From DATKLX01 sp035542155 (GTDB taxonomy: Bacteria; Chloroflexota; Anaerolineae; Anaerolineales; Anaerolineaceae): a DNA stretch of 16,928 bases. The translations under genes and the position numbers were made by a program. The stretch spans positions 1-16,928 of the forward strand of contig DATKLX010000158.1 of the NCBI GenBank assembly GCA_035542155.1, written 5' to 3'. The notes under the pieces are model-generated. The model was not told where the DNA came from and did not search any database. It worked only from the letters and a program-made list of their open reading frames with translations. Shown here one piece after another: positions 7,816 to 14,592 of the stretch (positions are counted from its first letter, which is position 1; each line of letters begins with the position of its first letter).

Positions 7816-7844
7816 TTGACAAATGGCGCACAATATGTTAAAAT
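7816..7844 (+). promoter_or_regulatory. Strong sigma-70 promoter for the RNase J leader
   Basis: A perfect TTGACA (7816-7821), a 17-base spacer and TAAAAT (7839-7844) preceded by TGT, an extended -10. The start is predicted near 7851, about 185 bases before the RNase J ATG. Confidence 0.8.
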
Positions 7845-7850
7845 ATTGAT

Positions 7851-8035
7851 CGATACATGTAGATACTTCCGGCCGGAGAACCGGCCTTGAGGATGAGTTA
7901 TTTCGGTAAGTCCCTTCGTGGAAATGTCTGAAGCACCTTACGCCCCGGCCGGTTTCAATTCCGCCGGGGTTGTTCTATTAATTTTTTTCGGAGACTATTC
8001 CGATTTGAGAAAATAAAGGTTTAAAACAACACAAT
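7851..8035 (+). promoter_or_regulatory. Structured 5' leader of RNase J (possible attenuator or separate small RNA)
   Basis: The leader between the promoter and the RNase J start holds three hairpins: GGCCGG-AGAA-CCGGCC (7871-7886); a nested stem GTAAG/CTTAC (7906-7910 with 7937-7941) enclosing CTTC/GAAG (7914-7917 with 7930-7933); and CCCCGGC/GCCGGGG (7943-7949 with 7963-7969). The CCGGCC of the first hairpin can alternatively pair with GGCCGG inside the third, so the folds may be mutually exclusive. A 12-codon open frame (7893-7931, MSYFGKSLRGNV) runs through hairpin two, but its GAGG directly abuts the ATG. I do not recognise a known riboswitch class. It could be an attenuated leader or a roughly 140-base independent RNA. 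Confidence 0.5.
7943..7988 (+). terminator. Terminator-like hairpin ahead of RNase J
   Basis: A 7-bp GC stem (7943-7949 with 7963-7969) with a 13-base loop is followed by a T-rich tract, TTGTTCTATTAA and then seven T (7982-7988). It lies between the promoter at 7816 and the RNase J start, where it would act as an attenuator or end a small RNA. The main T run is 12 bases from the stem, which weakens the call. Confidence 0.5.
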
Positions 8036-9676
8036 ATGCACACAAAGAAACTACGCATCATTCCCCTTGGGGGTCTTGGGGAAGTTGGCAAAAACATGAT
8101 GGCCTATGAGTACGGAGATGACATCCTGGTCGTCGACACGGGCATCATGTTCCCCGAAAACGATATGTTGGGGATCGATTACATCATCCCTGATTTTGAT
8201 TATTTACTGAACAAATCCAGCCACGTCCGCGGGATCATCATCACCCACGGGCACGAAGACCATACCGGTGCGATCCACCACGTGATCGAGAAGATCAGCG
8301 CCCCGATCTACGCCACAATGCTGACCTGCGGGCTACTGGAGGTAAAACTGGGCCGGAATGGCCTGGGTTCGAAGGTCGACCTGCGCACCGTGCAGGCCGG
8401 GGATACCGTCCAGATCGGCCCTTTCAAAGTGGATTTCTTCCACGTTTGCCATTCCATCCCGGATGGCGTGGGGATAGGGATTGACACCCCGGCTGGATTG
8501 ATCGTCCACTCGGGCGATTATAAATTCGACCACACGCCGGTCGACAACTGGCCGACGGATTACGCCAAGCTGGCGGAATTCTCGCGCCGCGGGGTGCTGG
8601 CTCTGCTGGCCGACTCGACCAACGCCGAGCGGGCGGGTTGGACGCCTTCTGAGCGCGTCATCGATGGCGCGTTCCAGGACGTGTTCGATGCCGCTAAGGG
8701 CCGGATCATCATCGCCACCTTTGCTTCGCTGATCTCACGGATGCAGCAGGTGGCGGTGGCCTGCGAGCGCCACGGGCGCAAGCTGGCATTCGTTGGCACA
8801 AGCATGACCGATAACGTCAAGATGGCCTGCAAGTTGGGCTACCTGGATTTCCCGGAAAACCTGGTGGTCAGCATCGAACAGGCCTTAAGTATGAAGGATC
8901 ACGAGGTGGTGGTGATGTGCACCGGCTCACAGGGTGAGCCTTCCTCAATCCTCGGCCGCCTGTCCACCGGCACGAACCGCATGTTCGACATTAAGCCCGG
9001 CGACACGGTGGTGATGTCCTCGCACCCGATCCCGGGCAACGAGGAGACCGTTTATCGCACGATCAACCGGCTCTTTGGGCGCGGCGCCAACGTGATCTAC
9101 GAAGCGATTGCACCGGTGCACGTCTCAGGGCACGCCAGCCAGGAAGAGATCAAGCTGCTCATCCACCTGACCCGCCCGAAATATGTGATCCCGATCCACG
9201 GCGAGCTGCGCCAGCTTAAAGCACACGCCAACCTCGCCCGCCAGGTTGGAATCCCCGAAGAGAACATCGCGGTGATCGAAAACGGCCAGGTGGTCGAATT
9301 TGAGGATGGAAAGATGAAGCAGGGCGAGCGCATTCCCGGCGGCTACGTCTTCGTGGATGGCTCGGGAGTGGGCGACGTGGGCATGAGCGTCGTGCGCGAG
9401 CGCGAGGCCCTCGCGCGAGACGGGATCGTCCTGGTCAACCTGACCCTGGACCGCGCCACCGGCAAGCTGCAGCGCGAGGCGGAAGTGATCACCCGCGGGT
9501 TTATCCTCAACGGCGAGTCGGAGAAAATCCTGTGCGCGATGCGCAAGAAGATCGTCGAGACCGTGGCGCGGGCCAACGGCAACCTGCAGGGCGATATCGA
9601 GGAAACGGTGAAGTCCTTCCTGTTCAACGAAACCCGCCGCCGGCCAATGGTCTTCGTGACGGTCAGCCGGAACTAA
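8036..9676 (+). CDS. rnj: Ribonuclease J
   Basis: A 546-residue metallo-beta-lactamase/beta-CASP nuclease (B. subtilis RNase J1 is about 555) with endoribonuclease and 5'-3' exoribonuclease activity in mRNA decay and rRNA maturation. The N-terminus 'LRIIPLGGLGEVGKNM' is diagnostic. Metal and catalytic motifs: HGHEDH (71-76), H139 in HVCHS, D161 in HSGDYKFD, H366 in HVSGH and H388 in 'VIPIHGE'. The beta-CASP region includes ATFASLISRMQQ (228-238) and CTGSQGEPSSILGRLS (295-310). A C-terminal domain of the family follows. The ATG at 8036 has only a weak, distant AAAGG (8015-8019). Expression is probably set by the promoter at 7816 and the structured leader. Confidence 0.95.
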   Translation: MHTKKLRIIPLGGLGEVGKNMMAYEYGDDILVVDTGIMFPENDMLGIDYIIPDFDYLLNKSSHVRGIIITHGHEDHTGAIHHVIEKISAPIYATMLTCGLLEVKLGRNGLGSKVDLRTVQAGDTVQIGPFKVDFFHVCHSIPDGVGIGIDTPAGLIVHSGDYKFDHTPVDNWPTDYAKLAEFSRRGVLALLADSTNAERAGWTPSERVIDGAFQDVFDAAKGRIIIATFASLISRMQQVAVACERHGRKLAFVGTSMTDNVKMACKLGYLDFPENLVVSIEQALSMKDHEVVVMCTGSQGEPSSILGRLSTGTNRMFDIKPGDTVVMSSHPIPGNEETVYRTINRLFGRGANVIYEAIAPVHVSGHASQEEIKLLIHLTRPKYVIPIHGELRQLKAHANLARQVGIPEENIAVIENGQVVEFEDGKMKQGERIPGGYVFVDGSGVGDVGMSVVREREALARDGIVLVNLTLDRATGKLQREAEVITRGFILNGESEKILCAMRKKIVETVARANGNLQGDIEETVKSFLFNETRRRPMVFVTVSRN

Positions 9677-9713
9677 AGACTCTCACCACAGAGACGTATA
9701 GAAAAAAGAGAGC

Positions 9714-9756
9714 AGAGAGCGGAGAACAGTCATTCCAGTACTGTTCTCCGCTCTCT
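9714..9756. terminator. Long perfect hairpin between convergent genes
   Basis: Two 17-base arms, 9714-9730 and 9740-9756, are perfectly complementary around a 9-base loop. Outer arms CACCAC (9684-9689) and GTGGTG (9764-9769) extend the symmetry. It lies between RNase J (plus) and the CPBP protease (minus). On the minus strand it is soon followed by CTCTTTTTTC, a good U tract for terminating the protease mRNA; on the plus strand by ATTTTC. It also carries the core GGAGAACAG of a repeat seen again near 14487 and, in variant form, near 12466. Confidence 0.7.
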
Positions 9757-9782
9757 ATTTTCAGTGGTGAAGACTTTTTCCT

Positions 9783-10538
9783 TTACCTCGCCAGGAGCTG
9801 CTGCAAAGCAAGCGCCAGGTAGAGCAGGCCGAAGGCCAGGCTGTTGTTGACCAGGTGGACGGTGATGGGGACCCAGATGGAACGCGAGCGCTCGAACAGA
9901 TAAGCGTTGAGGAGACCGATGACGAAGCTGGTACCGACGACGGCGGCAGTATCGGCGTGGCCGAGGGCAAACAGAACGGTACTGGCCAGGATGGAAGGCC
10001 ACAGGCTGAAGCGCTGGCGAAACCAATTATACAACGCGCCGCGGAAGAACAGCTCCTCAGAGATGGGCACGAGGATCCCGCCGAGGATGAAAGATACCAG
10101 GAAATTGGCCAGCAAAGACCCGTGCGGGGTAAGCATTTCCATACGCGGGCCGCTGGTCAATCCCTGAACGCCCCCCGTGAAGAGGTACTCAATCAGCAGG
10201 CCCAGGCCTACACGCACCGGGAGGACCAGCAGCGACGCGGCCAGGCCGACCGCAATCCAGGTCCACGGCAGGCGCGGTGGCCAGAACCCGACCTCGGCCA
10301 GGGAGAGCCGGCTGCGCAAAACGCCAACGACCAGGACCGTACCCGAGAAAATAACAAAGTTGGACCCCAGGATCAGCGCGGTGGAAAGCAGCGTGTTCTG
10401 AGCCAGGACTCCGCGGAAGGCGTAGCCTGCCAGGAGAAACAGCCCAAAGCCGATGATCAGGTATAGGGCCAGGTCCAGCCAGGAAGCGTAACGCTCTGAC
10501 CCTTGAGGCGCGGCGGCAACGGTTTCTTCTTGCGACAT
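9783..10538 (-). CDS. CPBP (CAAX/Abi) family intramembrane metalloprotease
   Basis: A multi-pass membrane protein of about 251 residues. The family signature motifs are present (numbered from the longer GTG reading at 10583; subtract 15 for this start): EExxxR as E176-E177...R181, FxxxH as F205...H209, and HxxxN as H243...N247. Several hydrophobic spans are obvious (for example LYLIIGFGLFLLAGYAF and 'WIAVGLAASLLVLPV'). The family cleaves within membranes, but the substrate here is unknown. Start choice is uncertain: ATG 10538 opens MSQEETVAAA before the first membrane span and has AAAGAG 9 bases upstream, while GTG 10583 lacks a ribosome binding site. It converges on RNase J and is not in an operon. 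Confidence 0.88.
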   Translation of the reverse strand: MSQEETVAAAPQGSERYASWLDLALYLIIGFGLFLLAGYAFRGVLAQNTLLSTALILGSNFVIFSGTVLVVGVLRSRLSLAEVGFWPPRLPWTWIAVGLAASLLVLPVRVGLGLLIEYLFTGGVQGLTSGPRMEMLTPHGSLLANFLVSFILGGILVPISEELFFRGALYNWFRQRFSLWPSILASTVLFALGHADTAAVVGTSFVIGLLNAYLFERSRSIWVPITVHLVNNSLAFGLLYLALALQQLLAR

Positions 10539-10585
10539 TCTCCCAAACTCTTTTTCCAACAGTCCCCTAATTCTACTCCACACCT

Positions 10586-10864
10586 GTGAAGAGGATGGCA
10601 GGAACGATTACCCGCCGCTTCAGGGGGGAACACGCTGGTGTGCATGCGCACACCCGACGGCAAGGATATGTACAGCTTTCGATCGGGGCCAGCCCAGATT
10701 TTCCGGGGGACGTGCGCACGGTGGTCACCTTTCAAACCGTTGGCGACCAGACAGAAATCACCATCACCGAAGACGGCTTCCCGGACAGCCAGATCTACGA
10801 GTTCGCTGTGACCGGTCTGGAGCAGTGTTTGGATAAGATGGCGGAAACGTTTGTCGAGGCTTAG
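10586..10864 (+). pseudogene. AHSA1/SRPBCC-family gene remnant (C-terminal part)
   Basis: The last roughly 55 codons read as the C-terminal half of an AHSA1-type SRPBCC protein: 'VRTVVTFQTVGDQTEITITE' followed by 'GLEQCLDKMAETF', a very typical family ending. The preceding 40 codons (GTG at 10586 or ATG at 10595) do not resemble the family. In the next frame (from 10596) the segment 'MRTPDGKDMYSF' looks like the family's middle strand, so a frameshift plus loss of the N-terminal half is likely. A functional START-like pocket could not form from this piece. Its stop overlaps the stop of the convergent C1A protease gene by 3 bases. Confidence 0.55.
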
Positions 10865-12366
10865 CGGTTCACGAGGGGTAAGAAAAGGCGCTTATTCAGG
10901 CCGGGATTGGGATTGATGCCATCGTAAACCACGTAGCTGGCGTTGGCGCCGACATTGGAGACGGTGCGGTCGATGCGCATGTAGCCGCCCTCGCCCCAGT
11001 AGGTCCCCCAGGAGTTGCGCAGGAACCAGATCCCGTTGGGACCCTGAGTATCATCCCAGCCGACCAAAACGACGGCGTGGTTGGTGTTAGATCCTCCGCC
11101 GCAAGCGCTGGCCTCATTAGTTGTGAAAATCCCGCCCCGATAGCCCTGGAAGGCATTCCCCACACAGACCGAGGCCTTAACCGGCCCGCGGGTATAGATC
11201 GCCTGTTTGATCGCGTTTACATCCGCGGCGCCATAATTAATATAGTTCCAGTCGCTAAGTTTGTAAGGATGGTCATACGGCCCACCGCAAGCCACGTCTT
11301 TGGCCTGGTACGGGAAGCTCGATTCAAGAACGGCGCCAGACAGGTTATCCTTCGAAAGCTTATTCATGTGATAAGGATGGGCGGTGCCGCCGCCCAGCAG
11401 GCAGCTCCAGTTGTCCTTATTGCAGGAGACGAGGTACTGCTCCGAGAGGTCGATACTCGGGACGTTGTCCTTGATCATGATCGCCGATTCGAACGCGCCG
11501 ACGGTAGCAAAGGCCCAACAGCTTCCGCAATTTCTCTGGTCGCGCACCGGCGGCGTCTTACCCAGGTCGCGCCAGTCGAAGCGGGCCGGCAGCGAGCCGG
11601 CGTCGAGGACTTGATCGGCGGGTGGGGAGAGAACGTCCTGGCTGAAGGGCGCCTGCAGCTCGAGGCCGGGCGGCAGGAGGCTGGTGAGGTCCGGTATGGT
11701 TAAATCGCCGAGCAGGGCCAGATGAGGAGCAGTGATGGTGAGCAGGTGCTGGGCTGCCGTGTGCGGCTCCCAGGGGCGGCGGTAGACCAGGCTCAGGGCC
11801 GCCTGGCCGGTTTCCTGGGCGGTGACCGTCACCAACTGGTGTTCGGGTGCTCCGGCCTGGGCGCTGACCTGCTGGAAAACCACTTCACCAGAGACCGCCA
11901 GCGCAGCCGGTCCGAGGGAGGTCACCTGCCAGGAGTAGCCGCTGGAAGGGATGGCTTCGAGGGTGAGAGTAATGGTCTCCCCGGCCTGGATCCCGCCGGC
12001 GAGGGTCAGGGCGGTCCCCTCGGCAAAGGGATTGAGGACGCTGCGCAGCTCGCCGTAGACCAGACGGCGGAGCTGGAGCGGTCCCCCCGCGCCGGAAAGC
12101 TCCAGTCTTCCGGGAGCAGAACTCGCCTCGACGCCCAGAGTCGAGATGCTTTGGGTAAGAGCGCCAAGCTCTGGCCGCCCGGCAGGCAGGTCGATGTACC
12201 CCGACCAGTTTTGCTCGTCCTGGAATGTAATCTCGTTTTGACCAGCAAATCCCCCCGAGCAGCCGGCCGTCAGGATGGCTGCCACCACGAAAATGATACC
12301 AACCGTGCGAACGCAAAAACAACGCGTTCTGCCAGGTAAGAATGAGGATCCGGCTGCGATGGACAC
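10861..12366 (-). CDS. Papain-like (C1A) cysteine protease lipoprotein with built-in chagasin-like (I42) domain
   Basis: A 501-residue exported protease. The signal peptide has a hydrophobic run (about 21-34) and lipobox LTAGC, with Cys36 as the lipidation site. Residues 44-127 are unassigned. Residues 128-213 match the I42/chagasin inhibitor fold with its three binding loops: IPSSGYSW (139-146), GAPEH (172-176) and YRRPWE (195-200). The peptidase begins near 'SLPARFDWRD' (258) with oxyanion Gln277, nucleophile Cys283 (NCGSCWAF), His430 and Asn451 (RNSWG). There is no ERFNIN-type I29 propeptide, so the I42 domain may keep the enzyme latent until cleavage. The tail 'KRLFLPLVNR' resembles a C-terminal motif of Chloroflexi secreted proteins. 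GTG at 12366 is supported by GGAG (12375-12378) 8 bases upstream. Confidence 0.92.
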   Translation of the reverse strand: MSIAAGSSFLPGRTRCFCVRTVGIIFVVAAILTAGCSGGFAGQNEITFQDEQNWSGYIDLPAGRPELGALTQSISTLGVEASSAPGRLELSGAGGPLQLRRLVYGELRSVLNPFAEGTALTLAGGIQAGETITLTLEAIPSSGYSWQVTSLGPAALAVSGEVVFQQVSAQAGAPEHQLVTVTAQETGQAALSLVYRRPWEPHTAAQHLLTITAPHLALLGDLTIPDLTSLLPPGLELQAPFSQDVLSPPADQVLDAGSLPARFDWRDLGKTPPVRDQRNCGSCWAFATVGAFESAIMIKDNVPSIDLSEQYLVSCNKDNWSCLLGGGTAHPYHMNKLSKDNLSGAVLESSFPYQAKDVACGGPYDHPYKLSDWNYINYGAADVNAIKQAIYTRGPVKASVCVGNAFQGYRGGIFTTNEASACGGGSNTNHAVVLVGWDDTQGPNGIWFLRNSWGTYWGEGGYMRIDRTVSNVGANASYVVYDGINPNPGLNKRLFLPLVNR

Positions 12367-12374
12367 GGGTCGTT

Positions 12375-12378
12375 CTCC
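12375..12378 (-). promoter_or_regulatory. Ribosome binding site supporting a GTG start
   Basis: GGAG on the minus strand, 8 bases before the GTG at 12366 of the C1A protease gene. No in-frame ATG precedes the signal peptide, so this decides the start. Confidence 0.65.
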
Positions 12379-12413
12379 GGTAGGGCTGTGATGATGCGTA
12401 CATTGAATCTATC

Positions 12414-12446
12414 ACGGGCCGGAGAGGGTTACAACGGGCCGGAGAG
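12414..12446. repeat. Tandem-spaced 13-bp direct repeat
   Basis: ACGGGCCGGAGAG occurs at 12414-12426 and again at 12434-12446, a 20-base period, about 50 bases upstream of the C1A protease start. It could be a regulator site or simply the edge of the adjacent repeat and pseudogene debris. Apart from these repeats and the YdeI remnant, 12367-12756 holds no gene. Confidence 0.5.
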
Positions 12447-12698
12447 AAGTGCAAGGAGAATGTAAACTGGAGAATGGAGAGTGGAAAACAAAAAACAACT
12501 GGCGCTGTTGAGGGTATCAAAGAAAGCCCGGGTAGCGGGGTGGCGATCGAGCGAGTCTTGAAATTCCTGGGGAACGCTGATTTTGCTCTGGGGATCATAA
12601 GCGGCGTCCCAGTCAGCCTGGGTGGGGAAGGACAGAGTGGGGAATTCGGGTTTGGGAGTTATTGGGACCTCTTTCGGTGCAGACGGGGCGCAGAGCAA
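12429..12698 (-). pseudogene. YdeI/OmpD-associated family remnant with internal deletion
   Basis: The frame opens with 'EFPTLSFPTQADW' (about 12644 leftward), which is the family's N-terminus, then passes straight into 'WDAAYDPQSKISVPQEFQ' and 'HPATRAFFDTLNSAS', which is the family's C-terminal region. About 110 codons in between are missing. The joint falls at the Trp-Asp-Ala codons (12611-12603), where the N-terminal (ADWEAW-like) and C-terminal (WEAAYD-like) parts share similar residues, suggesting deletion across a short direct repeat. After about 12498 the match ends abruptly in repeat-like sequence. The only start available is TTG at 12698, with no ribosome binding site. Family call from recognition; the protein would be nonfunctional. 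Confidence 0.65.
12466..12489. repeat. Diverged copy of the GGAGAACAG-type dispersed repeat
   Basis: ACTGGAGAATGGAGAGTGG here resembles the minus-strand ACTGGAGAACAGAGAACGG near 14570-14590. It lies immediately beyond the point where the YdeI remnant loses homology, so the repeat may have truncated that gene. Confidence 0.45.
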
Positions 12699-12756
12699 CC
12701 CCCTCCTGCGCCTCCCTCAGAAACCGAAAAGCATGGATTTTGGGGGAGGAAAAAAT

Positions 12757-13830
12757 TCAAGGTTTTTCAAAGGGAGCCTGGATGAGGACGTTTTGAGGTT
12801 CGGCAGAATGGCCGAGAAGCTCCAGGCCCCAGCCGGTCTCGATGGTTTTCAGGAGGGAGTAGTGGGTATAGGGCGTATTGTCTTGAAAGCCGTGGCGGAC
12901 CAGTGGGGAGATGAGCACGGTGGCGATGCGCCCGCCCGCCGGATCCAGGCCGCAGCAGCCATGGTTGCCCTGGCCCTCATCCCAGGTTAAGATGACCAGG
13001 GTGCTGGCGTCGTAGGCGGACGAGCTGAGGATCTTGTTGACCCACACCCCCATCCAGGAATCCGCTATGTCCAGGGGACAGTCGTGGGCAGAATTGCAGA
13101 TGTTGGGCATGATGAAAGCGTAGTGGGGAAGCGCACCCGCGGCCAGGTCTGGGTCCAGATCGGTCAGCGGGACTATATGCTGCTCGCAGCGGGCCGCGTC
13201 GGTGCGGATGGGGTCGAAGTAGACGAACGGGTTGTGCTTCACCGCATAGGAAAGGGTGCTGCGGGTCGCGCAGGGTTTCGGCATATCCTCCTGATAGGTA
13301 CGCCAGTCGCGGCCGGAGGCCTCGATCAGGTCGGGGAGGCTGCGGGCGTTGAAAAAGCAATCTTCGCAGTCTGAGGTAATCCCGAAGGTATCCCCGCCGA
13401 TCATCGCCAGATAATTGGGCAGGCTGGGATGGGTGATGGCGTAGAACTGGGTCAGCAGGGTGTTCTCATTCGCCCACTTGTTGAAGTTGGGCATCTGGGA
13501 GTTGCCAATCACAAAACCGAACTCGCGGTTCTCGAAGACGAAGATGACCAGGTGGGAAAAATTGGGGATGCCGCCCGCGGAGAGGGTGGGAACCGCCGAG
13601 GGGGTGGCAGCCGGCTCGGGCGAAGGAGTCGACGGGGGAAGCAGTGTAGCCGTTGGAGTGGGGGGCAGCGTGGGCGGCAAAGCGGTGGCCGGAGGAGAGC
13701 CGGTGGGGGTGACCAGGGCTGAGGTGGGAGTGATTGCTGGAATGGGGGTCTCCGGCATACAGGCCGCGATGAAGACCAACCCTGCAAACAGGAGACTGAT
13801 TTTGAGGATTTTTTTTACCTGGGTTTCCAT
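12757..13830 (-). CDS. Phosphoesterase-family (acid phosphatase/phospholipase C-like) lipoprotein
   Basis: About 357 residues from ATG 13830. The signal peptide ends in lipobox FIAAC (Cys24), giving a membrane-anchored exported lipoprotein. A Pro/Thr/Ser/Ala-rich spacer of about 60 residues follows, then the catalytic domain: 'NFSHLVIFVFENREFGFVIG' (metal-binding Glu and Asn), THPSLPNYLAMIGGDTFGI, 'HYAFIMPNICNSAHDC' and LVILTWDEGQG, matching the PF04185-type phosphoesterase fold. The substrate cannot be deduced. ATG 13830 lies inside the end of pcm, overlapping by 16 bases, with GGAAAG upstream as a likely ribosome binding site; TTG 13845 is a weaker alternative. It is the last gene of the 16621-12757 run. 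Confidence 0.87.
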   Translation of the reverse strand: METQVKKILKISLLFAGLVFIAACMPETPIPAITPTSALVTPTGSPPATALPPTLPPTPTATLLPPSTPSPEPAATPSAVPTLSAGGIPNFSHLVIFVFENREFGFVIGNSQMPNFNKWANENTLLTQFYAITHPSLPNYLAMIGGDTFGITSDCEDCFFNARSLPDLIEASGRDWRTYQEDMPKPCATRSTLSYAVKHNPFVYFDPIRTDAARCEQHIVPLTDLDPDLAAGALPHYAFIMPNICNSAHDCPLDIADSWMGVWVNKILSSSAYDASTLVILTWDEGQGNHGCCGLDPAGGRIATVLISPLVRHGFQDNTPYTHYSLLKTIETGWGLELLGHSAEPQNVLIQAPFEKP

Positions 13831-14480
13831 TCGCTTTCTTTCCAACCGTATGTTCCCCGGAGCGGGACAAAAGCCACGGGAGCAATCTGATGCAGCTCAT
13901 AGCCGCTTTCGGGCTCACGCTCCCATACCTGCAAGTCCTGGCCCTGGCTGTCGCCAACGGGAATGACCAGCCGGCCGTGCAGGTCCAATTGTTCGAGCAG
14001 GGGCAAGGGGACCTGTGGAGCGGCGGCGGTCGTCAGAATCCCCTGGAAGGGCGCCAGGTCAGGGAGACCGCCCGAGCCATCGGCGACGATGACCCTCACG
14101 TTGCTTGCGCCCAGCTCACGCAACACTTCCTCGGCCCGTTCGGCCAGCTCGGGGTAGAGCTCGACGGTGAACACCTCGCGGGCCAGCAGCGCGAGGATCG
14201 CAGCCTGGTACCCGGAGCCGGTGCCAATCTCGAGGACCTTTTCGCTGCCCTGGAGGTGGAGCAGGCTGGTCATGAGGGCGACGATGTAGGGCTGGGAGAT
14301 CGTCTGGCCAAAACCGGTGGGCAGCGGCCCGTCGGCGTAGGCGTGATCCCAGTTTTCGGAGTTGACGAAGCGGTGACGGGGAACCTGGCGCATTGCCTCC
14401 AGCACCCGCGGGTCGCGGATCCCGCGGGCTTCGATCTGTTCGGCAACCATCTTCTGGCGTAGATCGAAAAAGATGTCCAT
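13815..14480 (-). CDS. pcm: Protein-L-isoaspartate O-methyltransferase
   Basis: Methylates L-isoaspartyl residues in damaged proteins using S-adenosylmethionine, starting their repair. 221 residues, normal length. Motifs: QIEARGI (15-21), 'HRFVNSENWDHAYADGPLP' (36-54), GQTISQPYIVALM (58-70) with the active-site Thr/Ser region, SAM-binding VLEIGTGSG (82-90), and FVPLRG near the C-terminus. ATG 14480 lacks a visible Shine-Dalgarno because the upstream sequence belongs to an inverted repeat (14487-14592); Met11 is an in-frame alternative but would lose conserved residues. It is separated from mutY by 68 bases and overlaps the phosphoesterase start, implying translational coupling. Confidence 0.94.
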   Translation of the reverse strand: MDIFFDLRQKMVAEQIEARGIRDPRVLEAMRQVPRHRFVNSENWDHAYADGPLPTGFGQTISQPYIVALMTSLLHLQGSEKVLEIGTGSGYQAAILALLAREVFTVELYPELAERAEEVLRELGASNVRVIVADGSGGLPDLAPFQGILTTAAAPQVPLPLLEQLDLHGRLVIPVGDSQGQDLQVWEREPESGYELHQIAPVAFVPLRGTYGWKESEWKPR

Positions 14481-14486
14481 GGTGGG

Positions 14487-14592
14487 AAGAGAACGGAGAA
14501 CAGAGGACAGGCGACTGCCCTATCGATCCGTTTTCGGCATGCTGCGGATTATCTACTGATCTCTTCTCGCCGTTCTCTGTTCTCCAGTTCTT
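14487..14592. repeat. Inverted pair of the GGAGAACAG-type dispersed repeat
   Basis: GGAGAACAGAG at 14495-14505 and its exact complement CTCTGTTCTCC at 14575-14585 form the core of an imperfect inverted repeat of about 25 bases per arm, extending to GGCGA/TCGCC on the inner side. The left arm reads AGAGAACGGAGAACAG, nearly the same as the arms of the hairpin at 9714-9756 (AGAGAGCGGAGAACAG). The right arm overlaps the last codons of mutY. It separates mutY from pcm and may act as an RNA hairpin. Confidence 0.65.

Noticed and set aside
7851..8035. A known riboswitch class (c-di-GMP, fluoride, THF, SAM types considered)
   Set aside because: None of the conserved cores I can recall is present; kept only as an unassigned structured leader.
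9714..9756. CRISPR repeat unit
   Set aside because: A single hairpin with no regularly spaced repeats or spacers; no CRISPR array, tRNA or rRNA was seen anywhere in the window.
12622..12990. A 122-codon plus-strand open frame across the 3' end of the phosphoesterase
   Set aside because: Overlaps the phosphoesterase coding sequence antisense and the YdeI remnant; no ribosome binding site or family similarity.
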